Shown here: positions 27,550 through 35,937 of the stretch, one piece after another
How positions within the stretch are numbered: the stretch's first letter is position 1
Layout of the letters: every line of letters begins with the position of its first letter
Source: Bradyrhizobium sp. NAS80.1
Lineage (GTDB): Bacteria; Pseudomonadota; Alphaproteobacteria; Rhizobiales; Xanthobacteraceae
Assembly: GCF_001908205.1 (NCBI RefSeq)
Contig: NZ_LGHL01000052.1
Span: 1 to 64,000, forward strand
Direction of reading: 5' to 3'
DNA: 64,000 nucleotides
Made by a program: the position numbers and the translations under genes
The notes under the pieces: model-generated
Seen by the model: only the letters and a program-made list of their open reading frames with translations
What the model was told of the DNA's origin: nothing
Databases searched by the model: none

Positions 27550-28851
27550 ATGACGATTACTTTCCGATCTGACTCAGACTCCTCCGCAGCGCATTTGGCG
27601 AAGGCCGAGCACGATTGCTGGATCGTTCCAGATATTTCTTCTGACGTCCCGATCATGCCGTTCCGGAAGATTGGAGTCATCGGGGCGGGAACGATGGGAG
27701 GCGGCATCGCGATGAATTTCGCGAACGCAGGTCTGCCAGTTACTATTGTCGAGACGGCCCAGGCGGCTCTCGATCGTGGATTGGCAGTCGTTCGCCGCAA
27801 CTATGACAATTCGGCAAGCCGTGGGCGGTTCTCTGCCGAAGAGGTTCAAGCCCGCTTCGCGCGCCTCACGGGAAGTCTTTCAATCGAAGATCTAAAGGAT
27901 TGCGATCTAATTATCGAGGCCGTGTTCGAGGATATGGCGCTGAAGAAATCGATTTTCGAGAAGCTGGATGCAGTGGCGAAGCCAGGCGCCATACTCGCGA
28001 CCAACACCTCGTATCTAGATGTCGATCAGATCGCCGCCGCAACCAAGCGGGCAGAGTCCGTCGTGGGGATGCATTTCTTCTCGCCGGCTAACGTCATGCG
28101 CCTCCTTGAGATCGTGCGCGGCGAGAAGACGTCAAAGTCGGTCGTCGCCTCCGCCCTGTCGGTGGCCCGTGCCATCGGAAAAATTGGCGTAGTGGTCGGT
28201 GTCGGTCCCGGTTTCGTCGGCAATCGGATGCTGTTTCAGCGCGCAAGTCAAGCGCACCAACTGATCATGGAAGGCGCCATGCCCTGGGACGTTGACCGGG
28301 TGCTTCGCGAATTCGGATTCAGGATGGGGCAGTTCGAGATGAGCGACCTGGCCGGACTTGATATCGGCTGGAACCAAGAGACTTCCCGTGGGGAAACGCT
28401 TCGTGACCTGCTGTGCGAACAGGATCGACGTGGGCAGAAAACTGGAGCCGGGTACTACGACTACGATGCAGACCGCACCGCGCGGCCGTCTCCCTTCGTG
28501 GAGCGCATCATTCGTGAATTTACCGCACGGAAAGGCGTCACTCCTCGTCCGATCTCGGATCAGGAAATCCTTGAGCGATTGCTTTACCCGATGATTAACG
28601 AGGCTGCTGCCATTCTCGATGAAGGAAAGGCCATTCGTCCCACGGACATCGACGTGGTTTGGGTGCACGGATATCGCTGGCCGACCGCCACGGGCGGACC
28701 GATGTTCTGGGCAGATCAGGTGGGTGTGGGGCAAATCGCTTCTTCTCTGGAGCAATTTGCCGGACGCACAGGACTGTCCGCCCTAACGCCAACAACCTTG
28801 GTGAAGCGGTTGTCCGAGACCGGGCGGAAGTTTTCACAGCTTTCGGCCTGA
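27550..28851 (+). CDS. 3-hydroxyacyl-CoA dehydrogenase, stand-alone
   Basis: A 433-residue NAD-dependent dehydrogenase. The Rossmann motif is [21 protein letters not shown]. The catalytic His is in [19 protein letters not shown], with [11 protein letters not shown] after it, and two C-terminal helical domains follow. In many bacteria this part is fused behind an enoyl-CoA hydratase; here it begins with only 36 extra residues that do not resemble a hydratase. I keep the ATG at 27550 because AAAGG precedes it. The protein could also start at 27655 (MPFRKIGV). No enoyl-CoA hydratase or acyl-CoA dehydrogenase lies in the window, so these must come from elsewhere if the route is full beta-oxidation. 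Confidence 0.92.
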   Translation: MTITFRSDSDSSAAHLAKAEHDCWIVPDISSDVPIMPFRKIGVIGAGTMGGGIAMNFANAGLPVTIVETAQAALDRGLAVVRRNYDNSASRGRFSAEEVQARFARLTGSLSIEDLKDCDLIIEAVFEDMALKKSIFEKLDAVAKPGAILATNTSYLDVDQIAAATKRAESVVGMHFFSPANVMRLLEIVRGEKTSKSVVASALSVARAIGKIGVVVGVGPGFVGNRMLFQRASQAHQLIMEGAMPWDVDRVLREFGFRMGQFEMSDLAGLDIGWNQETSRGETLRDLLCEQDRRGQKTGAGYYDYDADRTARPSPFVERIIREFTARKGVTPRPISDQEILERLLYPMINEAAAILDEGKAIRPTDIDVVWVHGYRWPTATGGPMFWADQVGVGQIASSLEQFAGRTGLSALTPTTLVKRLSETGRKFSQLSA

Positions 28852-28950
28852 GACGATGTTGCGAAGCCGGGAGGATCTCCTGGACGGCGCGTCGAAAGAG
28901 TCGACGCGCGCAACTTCTGCGAAGGCAACAGCAGAGCAGATGGGGAGTTA

Positions 28951-29835
28951 ATGAGTGTGAATGCAACGAACTATGACGTCGACCGCCGCCCTGTCACGCT
29001 CTGGAGCGAGGGCTCACGACTTGCGGCGGAATTGCTGCGGCCCGTCGGGGCATTCGGCCTGCGCCCCGCGATTCTGCTTTGTCATGGCTGGGGCGGGCTG
29101 AAGGAGCATTTGGCGGAACGCTACGCCGCGCCTTTCGCTCGCGCGGGGTACGTTTGCTTGGTCTTTGATTATCGCGGCTGGGGTGGGTCTGATGGGCGGA
29201 TGATTCCGGTGAAGAACACTCCCATGCTGACGGAAGCTGGCGAGCGCGATGTTCGCGTGCACGTGGTGCGGGAGGTGGTCGATCCTTTGGACCAGATCGC
29301 CGACATCCGTGCGGCCTTGGCTTACCTTCTATCGGAAGATGGAGTTGACCAAGGCCGCGTGGGGCTATGGGGCTCGAGCTACGGCGGTGGGCACGTGGTG
29401 TTTACCGCGGGCACGGACGCCCGCGTCAAGACGGTCGTGGCGCAGATTGGCGGTTACGGCCACCCACGTGAAGCCTGGTACACCGATCTTGCCCGTCGCC
29501 GCATGGCTGATAAGGCGCGTGCCGTGCTCAACCCTCCGATCCCGCAAGGTGTGGACACTGCGGCCGGGCTGAAGGGCACACCCGATGTGGCTCGCCAGTG
29601 TGGCCATTCTCCGCTGGAGGCGGCCGCACGCATCCGCGTTCCAACTCTCTTCATAGATGCGGAGAACGAGGAGTACGGCGAGCCCGCGCTTCAAGGCGGA
29701 GCGGCTTATGACATCGTACGTCGTCATGCGAAGGCCGAGCGGCACACCTTCCCGTGCACGCACTACGAAGTCTACGACAAATTCTATGAGCCGTCGCTGA
29801 AACTCGCGGTCGACTGGTTCGCTGAGCACCTCTGA
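28951..29835 (+). CDS. Alpha/beta hydrolase, dienelactone hydrolase/acetyl xylan esterase-like
   Basis: A 294-residue alpha/beta hydrolase. The oxyanion region is LCHGWGGLKEHL, the nucleophile elbow is GLWGSSYGGGHVV (Ser in GxSxG), and the acidic residue and His probably lie in FIDAENEEYG and FPCTHYEVY. A strong GGGGAG ribosome site precedes the ATG. It sits between the beta-oxidation genes and the SDR. It may open a ring lactone or hydrolyse an ester of the substrate (inference). Confidence 0.88.
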   Translation: MSVNATNYDVDRRPVTLWSEGSRLAAELLRPVGAFGLRPAILLCHGWGGLKEHLAERYAAPFARAGYVCLVFDYRGWGGSDGRMIPVKNTPMLTEAGERDVRVHVVREVVDPLDQIADIRAALAYLLSEDGVDQGRVGLWGSSYGGGHVVFTAGTDARVKTVVAQIGGYGHPREAWYTDLARRRMADKARAVLNPPIPQGVDTAAGLKGTPDVARQCGHSPLEAAARIRVPTLFIDAENEEYGEPALQGGAAYDIVRRHAKAERHTFPCTHYEVYDKFYEPSLKLAVDWFAEHL

Positions 29836-29874
29836 ACAAGTATATCGGATAACGTTGATACGGAGCACAATTCC

Positions 29875-30745
29875 ATGCGTGACTTGAAAGGCAAAGTGGC
29901 TGTCGTTACCGGCGGAGCCAGCGGCATCGGCTTTGCCATGGCCGATCGTTTCGGCCGTGAGGGCGTGAAGATCGTGATCGCCGATATCCAGGCGGACGCA
30001 CTTGAGCGGGCTGTGAGGGAACTCGAGGCGAAGGGCTTCGAAGCAATCGGAGTGCGAACCGACGTCACCAAATATGCGGACGTAGAAGCCCTGGCTCAGG
30101 CGACGTTGAAAGCGTTCGGAAAGGTTCACATTGTCGTCAATAACGCGGGCGTGTCCATCACCGGCCCGACCTGGAAGATGTCGCTCGACGATTGGCGCTG
30201 GGTGCTCGACGTGAATGTCGGGGGGCGTCGTGCACGGCGTAAAGGCGTTCACCCAGATCCTGATCGACCAGGGCGAGCCCGCACACATCGTCAACACGGC
30301 GTCGCTCGCCTCTTACGTCGGCATCGGCCAGCATTCTCCCTACTGCGCATCGAAGGCCGCATGCCTTTCGATCAGTCAATCGCTCTATTCCGAGCTGGTC
30401 GCCGCAAACACGCGGGTCGGCGTCTCAGTGGTCTGTCCGGGCATGGTCGCCACCGACATCCATCGTTCCTGGCGCAACCGCCCAGCGAGCGACAGGCCGT
30501 GGAGCGACCGCGAGTGGAACGACGTAGGATTCCGAGCGAACTCTGACGCGGCTCAAGGTGCCGGCATCAGGCCCGAATACATCGCCGAAGCGACGATCAA
30601 CGCGATCCGGGAAAATCGGTTCTACGTTTTCCGAAGCGATGGCGTCGGGGCCTATCTGGATCGGGTGCTGACTCCAATCGTGAAAGCCGAGAATCCGCCC
30701 GTGATCACTTGGGGACCAGACCTGCGGGCCGCGGCCAAAAATTGA
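29875..30745 (+). pseudogene. Short-chain dehydrogenase/reductase, split by a single-base frameshift
   Basis: Two overlapping frames make one normal SDR of about 290 residues. The first part has the NAD(P) motif VTGGASGIGFAMADRFG and NNAGVSITGP. The second has HIVNTASLASYVGIG and the catalytic YCASKAA (Tyr-x-x-x-Lys), then VVCPGMVATDI. The break is at a run of six G, 30220-30225; removing one G restores VLDVNVGGVVHGVKAF. It may be a real mutation or a homopolymer error. If intact it would be a classical NAD(P)-dependent alcohol dehydrogenase closing the operon. Confidence 0.85.
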
Positions 30746-30839
30746 CGATCGGTTGCGACCTGAGCGCATCTGCCGGGTTGCCTCGTGATCTTCGTTTTGG
30801 CACCCGCCACAGCCCTGCGGCCAACGTTTCCGCCGCCGA

Positions 30840-31145
30840 TCAGAGATAGCCGAGCGCACCTTCCTCGACTTTCGACGGCGGCCGTCGGGCGAGATCTATC
30901 TCGCCATCTTTGATCGAGTCCAGCTTCAGGCTACCCATATCGAGCGTGCAGTTCTGGTACAGGCGCACGGCTTGCGCGAGCCCTGATTCGGACACTTGTC
31001 GAGCGCGCGCTGCTCATAACCCGAAGAGAAATCGATCCATGGCACCTCGGCGGCGTTAAGGTCGACGCGGCGTGCACTGCCCGTAGCCGTGCGCCTTCAT
31101 CTGGTTTAACAGCCCGCAGACATACTCACAGGTCATAATAGCATT
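30840..31145 (-). pseudogene. Flavin-containing monooxygenase, C-terminal remnant
   Basis: On the minus strand three frames together spell the end of an FAD-dependent monooxygenase of the cyclohexanone-monooxygenase/FMO type. The pieces are VCGLLNQMKAHGYGQCTPRRP, then EVPWIDFSSGYEQRALDK with PNQGSRKP, then RLYQNCTLDMGSLKLDSIKDG before a TGA at 30840-30842. The phrase WIDFSSGY...QGSRKPW.LYQNY.LDM is characteristic of this family (recalled, not searched). Two frame changes and the lack of the FAD and NADP domains show it is dead. Confidence 0.75.
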
Positions 31146-31167
31146 TCAGCGTGCTTTACGCATTGGC

Positions 31168-31815
31168 GTGGCCGAACGCGGAAGCGAGGTTGATCCGAGC
31201 GCGCCGACGGAGGTGGTCCGCGAGGTACTGGCCGTGGCCTGCGACGGCGCGATCGCGCTGGCGCGCCAATACGGCGGCGGCGTGATCACCGTGGAGAAAG
31301 GCCTGGGCAAGCTGCGCTCTGGTGGCAAGAACCGCAAGCTGAACCAGCTCCTGAACTACCGTGGCCGCACCGTGTTCGTGGCGATGCTTCGCCGCAAGGC
31401 GGGCCTCGCGGGGATTGCCGTGCTCGAGGTCTGGGGTGGCTACTCCACCACCATCGGAAATTTACGGTTCGACCTGCCTGACGCCTGCGCGTCGGCTGCG
31501 GAGATCGCGCGCCGTGGCATCGCGGCGCGCGCCGAGATAAAGGATGTCCTGCCGGTCTTCGATGAAGGGTGGCGCGCACACCTGCGGAAGGATGTGCCGC
31601 TGCCCGCTGAAGCCGGTAGCAGGGCGGATGTCCACCGGGGTCTCAAAGCGGCGAAGACGATTGGCTACCGCCGTCCGCATCCGGAGATGCCTCCGGATCC
31701 CGGATGCCGCCCTTCCAGGGGCGGTCTGGCGGTGCAACAGCTCGGCCGGAGCCGGCGACCCGGGCTTCTCGCCCGGCCCGTCGGGACCGGCTGGCTGAAG
31801 CAAGTCAGTTCGTAA
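31168..31815 (+). pseudogene. TnpB-like RuvC nuclease fragment (IS200/IS605-related)
   Basis: A 215-codon frame whose first 140 residues resemble the C-terminal half of TnpB-related RuvC-like proteins of IS605-type elements. It shows VITVEKGLGKLRSGGKNRKLNQLLNY, then MLRRKAGLAGIAVLEVWGGYSTTIGNL and a LPDACASAAEIARRG helix with a conserved-looking Asp. The N-terminal half, the first catalytic Asp and a clear zinc ribbon are not visible. The tail after residue 150 is Pro/Gly/Arg-rich and probably not functional. No transposase TnpA or element ends are seen. I treat it as a remnant, though it may still be translated. Confidence 0.6.
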
Positions 31816-31874
31816 TTACGTCAGCTCGCCTGCGAGCCCACACCGTAATCCGAATAGCCGAAACATTTCGAGGC

Positions 31875-32642
31875 TCAATGGCCGCTCGGTCGCCATTTCA
31901 ATAGCTGCTTCTCGACCGTCGACATCGCGAGCGCGGTACCATAGCCGATCCCACCGAGCAGAATTACACCCGCGAACAAATCTGCCGAACGGAACGCGCG
32001 TGCTGACAACAACACCCAGTGCCCCAGGCCATCGAGGCCGGCCAGAATTTCGCACACTACAGCCAGGATCAACGCCACCGTCAGGCTGAGACGCATGCCG
32101 GACAGGATGTCGGGACTTGCCGAGGGCAGCGCAATCTTGAAAATGACCGCCAGCCGCGACATCTGCAGCGACCTTGCTACTTCGTAGAGGCGAGGCTCGA
32201 CCGCGGCGAACCCGTGAACGGTCGCCAGCAGCATCGGCCAGATCGCCCCGAACGCAATGACGAACAGTGCCATGCCCTGCGTCAGTCCGAACATCGCGAT
32301 CGCCACCGGAACGATGGCTGATACCGGTAGTGGTCGGAGGAATTCGAGCGACGGTGCGACATAACTGCGCATCGTTCGTGATGATCCAATCATCGCACCG
32401 AGCGCAATGCCTGCGATTGACGCCGCAAACCAGCCATAGGCCATGTGTTCCAAGGTGCCCAGCAGCTTGGTCCAGAGCTCACCGCTAGCGAATCCCCGCA
32501 CCAGCGCAGCCCAAGCGCGATCCGGCCCCGGCAGAAATACCGGCGACACCAGCCGCAGATTGGCGATCATTTGCCACAACACGATGAAACCGGCGGCGAC
32601 GACAAGGCTGGCGGCGCGCCAGTACAGAATCTGACGCTTCAC
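31875..32642 (-). CDS. ABC transporter permease, SsuC/TauC type (second permease)
   Basis: A 255-residue inner-membrane permease of the nitrate/sulfonate/taurine class with about six helices. The EAA loop reads EPRLYEVARSLQMSRLAVIFKIALPSASPDILSGMR. I use the GTG at 32642, whose GTGA overlaps the stop of the upstream permease; the longer frame to 32735 runs into that gene. The two different permease genes, one ATPase and a binding protein make a complete importer. Confidence 0.88.
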   Translation of the reverse strand: MKRQILYWRAASLVVAAGFIVLWQMIANLRLVSPVFLPGPDRAWAALVRGFASGELWTKLLGTLEHMAYGWFAASIAGIALGAMIGSSRTMRSYVAPSLEFLRPLPVSAIVPVAIAMFGLTQGMALFVIAFGAIWPMLLATVHGFAAVEPRLYEVARSLQMSRLAVIFKIALPSASPDILSGMRLSLTVALILAVVCEILAGLDGLGHWVLLSARAFRSADLFAGVILLGGIGYGTALAMSTVEKQLLKWRPSGH

Positions 32643-33403
32643 GAAGCCTCTCCCACTAAAGCAGCGCGGCCGAACAGGCGTTGTTGCGCGATGACCAGGC
32701 CACGGTTCAATGCGTATCCGATCACGCCGATCCACAAGAGATAGGCCAGCATCAGGTCAGGCCGCAGCGCCTGTTGCGCGGTCATGATGGCGGCGCCGAG
32801 CCCGATCGGATTGATCGCGATCTCGACCGAGACCGCCACGATCAGCGCAATGCCGGCGGACAGCCGGAATGCCACGAAGATCCGGGGGAGTGAAGCCGGA
32901 ATGATGATCTTGCGCACCTGATCGCCCAGCGAAAGCCGAAGCGCGCGCGAGACTTCCAGTAGCCTTGGTTCTATGCCCCTGACCGCCGCGCGACTCAGGA
33001 TCAGGATCGGCCAGACGCAGGCGAACGTCACGATTGCGATCTCCATGCGATAGCCAAAGCCGAGTGCGATCAAGGCGATCGGCAGCAGCGCAATCGACGG
33101 AATCGGCCGGATGGTCTCGATTGTCACTTCCATCAGGCGGTCAATGATCTGGAACATCCCAAGCGTGATGCCAAGCGCAAGGCCGATGGCGCTGCTGGCC
33201 AGCAATCCAGCAAACGCCGAAGCCAGCGTGTCGCGCGTTGCTACCAACATCGAGCCATCGCTCAGGGCTTCGATGAGCGCCGCCGCAACTGCGCTTGGCG
33301 GCGCCAGCGAATCGCTTTGCACATGCAAAGCGCGAGTCCAGATTTCCGCCACAAGAAGAAGCGCAATAGGCAGCGCCAACGCCTTGGCACGCTCCGGCAT
33401 CAT
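32639..33403 (-). CDS. ABC transporter permease, SsuC/TauC type (first permease)
   Basis: A 254-residue permease paralogous to the next gene. It has IRPIPSIALLPIALIALGFG after the third helix and the EAA loop EPRLLEVSRALRLSLGDQVRKIIIPASLPRIF. It overlaps the ATPase gene upstream and the second permease downstream by four bases each, showing a tightly coupled operon running leftwards. Confidence 0.9.
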   Translation of the reverse strand: MMPERAKALALPIALLLVAEIWTRALHVQSDSLAPPSAVAAALIEALSDGSMLVATRDTLASAFAGLLASSAIGLALGITLGMFQIIDRLMEVTIETIRPIPSIALLPIALIALGFGYRMEIAIVTFACVWPILILSRAAVRGIEPRLLEVSRALRLSLGDQVRKIIIPASLPRIFVAFRLSAGIALIVAVSVEIAINPIGLGAAIMTAQQALRPDLMLAYLLWIGVIGYALNRGLVIAQQRLFGRAALVGEAS

Positions 33404-34203
33404 GCTTCGGAGGCCTTGATGAAATCGAACAGCTCGCGCCGCAGCCGCAGGAATTCCGGATGTTCGCGGGTCGTCAACTGGTCGCGCGGCCGTGGCAGGT
33501 CGATCATGAGTTCGATGCCGACTCTGCCTGGATGCGGCAACAGGCCGATGACGCGATCGCCGAGGTAAATCGCTTCTTCCAGATCGTGGGTGACGAATAT
33601 CACCGTAGCATGGCTTGCCTGCGCCAGCGAGAGAACTTCATCCTGCAGTCCCTGCCGCGTCATCGCATCAAGCGCGCCGAAAGGCTCGTCCATCAGCAGC
33701 GCCTTGGGTTTCTGTGCGAGGCAGCGTGCAATCTGCAGACGTTGTTGCATCCCGCCGGACATTTCGGCTGGATATTTCCCAGCGTGACCGGGCAGTCCGA
33801 CCTTGTTGAGCAATTCATCGATCTGCTCCCCACGCTGCGCTGATGAGACGCCATTCGCTTCCAGTGCCAGCGAAACATTGCCCGCGGCCGTACGCCACGG
33901 CAGCAGCGCCTTGCCATAGTCCTGGAACACGATGGCGATGTCGCGCCGGGGCATTCGCATCGGCTGACCTTCGAAGGTCACGTCGCCTGTGGTCGGCCGG
34001 TACAATCCGGCGGCAAGGCGCAACGCCGTGGTCTTGCCGCAGCCCGATGCCCCAATGATACAGAGGAATTCTCCGGGCTTTACCGCGAGGTTGAGGCTTT
34101 CGATGATTCGCTTGCCGCCCAGTTCGAGCGTGACTTGTGAGAACTCTATCTGAGCTGGCTCGGGAGATCGGCAATTCGTCCGGTCGCGCAACGGCATAAC
34201 CAA
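33400..34203 (-). CDS. ABC transporter ATP-binding protein, SsuB/TauB type
   Basis: A 267-residue ATPase of the nitrate/sulfonate/taurine importer class. It shows Walker A GASGCGKTTALRLAAGL, Q-loop IVFQDYGKALLPW, signature MSGGMQQRLQIARCL, Walker B ALLMDEPFGALD and switch His in FVTHDLEEAIYLGDRV. It lies just downstream of the GntR regulator gene (two bases apart) and overlaps the first permease gene, so the regulator and transporter are probably co-transcribed. Confidence 0.93.
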   Translation of the reverse strand: MVMPLRDRTNCRSPEPAQIEFSQVTLELGGKRIIESLNLAVKPGEFLCIIGASGCGKTTALRLAAGLYRPTTGDVTFEGQPMRMPRRDIAIVFQDYGKALLPWRTAAGNVSLALEANGVSSAQRGEQIDELLNKVGLPGHAGKYPAEMSGGMQQRLQIARCLAQKPKALLMDEPFGALDAMTRQGLQDEVLSLAQASHATVIFVTHDLEEAIYLGDRVIGLLPHPGRVGIELMIDLPRPRDQLTTREHPEFLRLRRELFDFIKASEA

Positions 34204-34205
34204 TG

Positions 34206-34904
34206 TTATTTCCTTTTGCCTGTGGGGTAGACAAGATAAAGCGTCGAACGCAAATGCGCCTTGAGCATGGCTCGGGCCGGCTCGACATTGCGGGCGAGAA
34301 CCCTGTCGGCGAGCAGCTGATGATCCGCGACGAATTTCTTGCCGCTGTCGAAGCCACGCATCATGACACGGCGATAGCGATAAGCCTGATCGTAGAGATC
34401 CGAATGCGCCGCCAGCAACCGCTTAGACCCACATGTGGCGAGCAGTGCGGTGTGAAAGGCTTTGTGCAACCGGTCGAAGTCCGGCGCGCCTTCGCGGAAT
34501 TCGTTGCCGGTCCGCTCGATATGGCGCCGCATCTGATGCAGCGCGCCCAGAATTCCGGCTTCCCAGGCATCGTCGCCATGCCGGATCGCTAGCCGCAACG
34601 CTTCCATCTCCACTACGGTCCGCATCCGCGTGATGTCCGACAAGTCCTCGCGGCTGACGTCGGCCACCCGAAACCCGCGCTGGCCGATGCCGATGATCAG
34701 CCCGCGGGAAACCAAACGGGACAGGCCCTCGCGTAGCGGCGTGGCGCCGATCCCATAGCGGCGGGCGAGATCGACGATCCCCAGCCGCGCGCCGGGCGGA
34801 AGGTTGCCCGCGATAATGTCCTGCTCGACCAGGATGGCCGCGCGCTCGCTGAGCGTGTCGGCACCGGACACTTCAATTACGTCGCTTTGCGCCGATGTTG
34901 CCAT
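34206..34904 (-). CDS. GntR-family regulator (FCD subfamily)
   Basis: A 232-residue transcription factor. The N-terminal winged helix (about residues 15-80) carries ILVEQDIIAGNLPPGARLGIVDLARRYGIG and PLREGLSRLVSRGLI. The all-helical FCD ligand domain follows, with the metal-ligand-type FRVADVSREDLSDI, RRHIERTGNEF and DFDRLHKAFHTALL. It lies between the binding-protein and ATPase genes of the importer and probably represses the operon until the imported compound or its product is bound. Confidence 0.9.
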   Translation of the reverse strand: MATSAQSDVIEVSGADTLSERAAILVEQDIIAGNLPPGARLGIVDLARRYGIGATPLREGLSRLVSRGLIIGIGQRGFRVADVSREDLSDITRMRTVVEMEALRLAIRHGDDAWEAGILGALHQMRRHIERTGNEFREGAPDFDRLHKAFHTALLATCGSKRLLAAHSDLYDQAYRYRRVMMRGFDSGKKFVADHQLLADRVLARNVEPARAMLKAHLRSTLYLVYPTGKRK

Positions 34905-34914
34905 GGAAGCTCCC

Positions 34915-35841
34915 TCATTTCAGAATCAGCTTGTCTAGATCGAGCTTGCTCTGCAGCATTTTCTGCGAGGACATGATGTCGATCCACCAGGCGAGTTGCT
35001 CCGATTTCAGCACAGGATCGGACTGGTTTGGCGTGGTGGCCCGGACAAGTTCGATCGGCTGCTTGGCGAATTTCGAAATCGATACCGATGCTTTTTCCCG
35101 GTCGGCATTGACCACGGCGGCGCCTTCAGCGATCGCAAGGCGGAACTTCTTGATGATTTCGGGATTCTTCTCGGCCCAGTCACGCGATGCCGCGTAGAAG
35201 ATGATCGGTTCGGTACGCCCGAGATCCGCGGCATAGCGGGTCGCGACCGTTCCCAATCCGGCATCGAGCATCCGGGTAACGGTCGGCTCACTGGTGAGCA
35301 CGACGTCAACTCCGCCCGACTTGATGATGTCGGTCATGGTTGGAAACGTCACCTCGACGAAATTGACGCTTTTGGGATCGACGCCTTTTTCAACCAACCA
35401 TTTCACGAACAGCACATGAAGAAACGCCCCAAGGCCGGGGGCGCCAACCTTCTTGCCGACGAAATCCTTTGGCTCGTTGATGGTAACGCCTTTGCGGACG
35501 AACGCCGAAATCGCGGCGTTCGATGTCGGACTCATTTTCGAGGCGCCGGCGATGGCGACCAGATCAAGGCCGCCGTCCACCGCCTGCAGAAAAACCGTCG
35601 ATGTCGGTCCACCGATTTGGATCGAGTTCGAGAGGATGGCGGCAGGAATGTTCGAGTTGATGCCGATCAGGACCATTTCCGCGTCGAGGCCATGCTTTTT
35701 GAAGATGCCCTCATCGATCGCGGCCATCGCCGAGACGCAATCGCTGGTCGGGGTGCAGCCGATCTGAATTTTCTGCGCTTGCGCCCCGCCACTTAATAGA
35801 ACCACGGCGATTGCTGCCAGACCTGCAAGACACCGATTCAT
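34915..35841 (-). CDS. ABC transporter substrate-binding protein, NMT1/SsuA-like
   Basis: A 308-residue periplasmic binding protein. A signal peptide (NRCLAGLAAIAVVLLSGGAQAQ) is followed by KIQIGCTPTSDCVSAMAAIDEGIFKKHGLDAEMVLIG, the typical NMT1/SsuA start, and later by FVGKKVGAPGLGAFLHVLF and GGVDVVLTSEPTV. It is the first gene of the leftward operon and faces the FAH-family gene across 96 bases. Family members bind thiamine precursors, sulfonates, taurine or aromatic acids; the adjacent ring-cleavage-type enzymes favour an aromatic or heterocyclic acid (inference). Confidence 0.88.
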   Translation of the reverse strand: MNRCLAGLAAIAVVLLSGGAQAQKIQIGCTPTSDCVSAMAAIDEGIFKKHGLDAEMVLIGINSNIPAAILSNSIQIGGPTSTVFLQAVDGGLDLVAIAGASKMSPTSNAAISAFVRKGVTINEPKDFVGKKVGAPGLGAFLHVLFVKWLVEKGVDPKSVNFVEVTFPTMTDIIKSGGVDVVLTSEPTVTRMLDAGLGTVATRYAADLGRTEPIIFYAASRDWAEKNPEIIKKFRLAIAEGAAVVNADREKASVSISKFAKQPIELVRATTPNQSDPVLKSEQLAWWIDIMSSQKMLQSKLDLDKLILK

Positions 35842-35937
35842 TGCGCGCTCTCCCGAAAGATTTTTCTTGACGTGTTCGATTTATCGATATTTTCTTAAAT
35901 CATATATTTTAGCAAAGTACAAGACTGGGGGAACACA
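35842..35937. promoter_or_regulatory. Divergent promoter with candidate GntR operators
   Basis: This A+T-rich 96-base spacer separates the leftward importer operon from the rightward hydrolase operon. It holds TCGATTTATCGA (35876-35887, arms TCGA) and AAAT-CATAT-ATTT (35897-35909), two plausible operator half-site pairs. One regulator could control both directions. No promoter boxes are certain. Confidence 0.4.
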
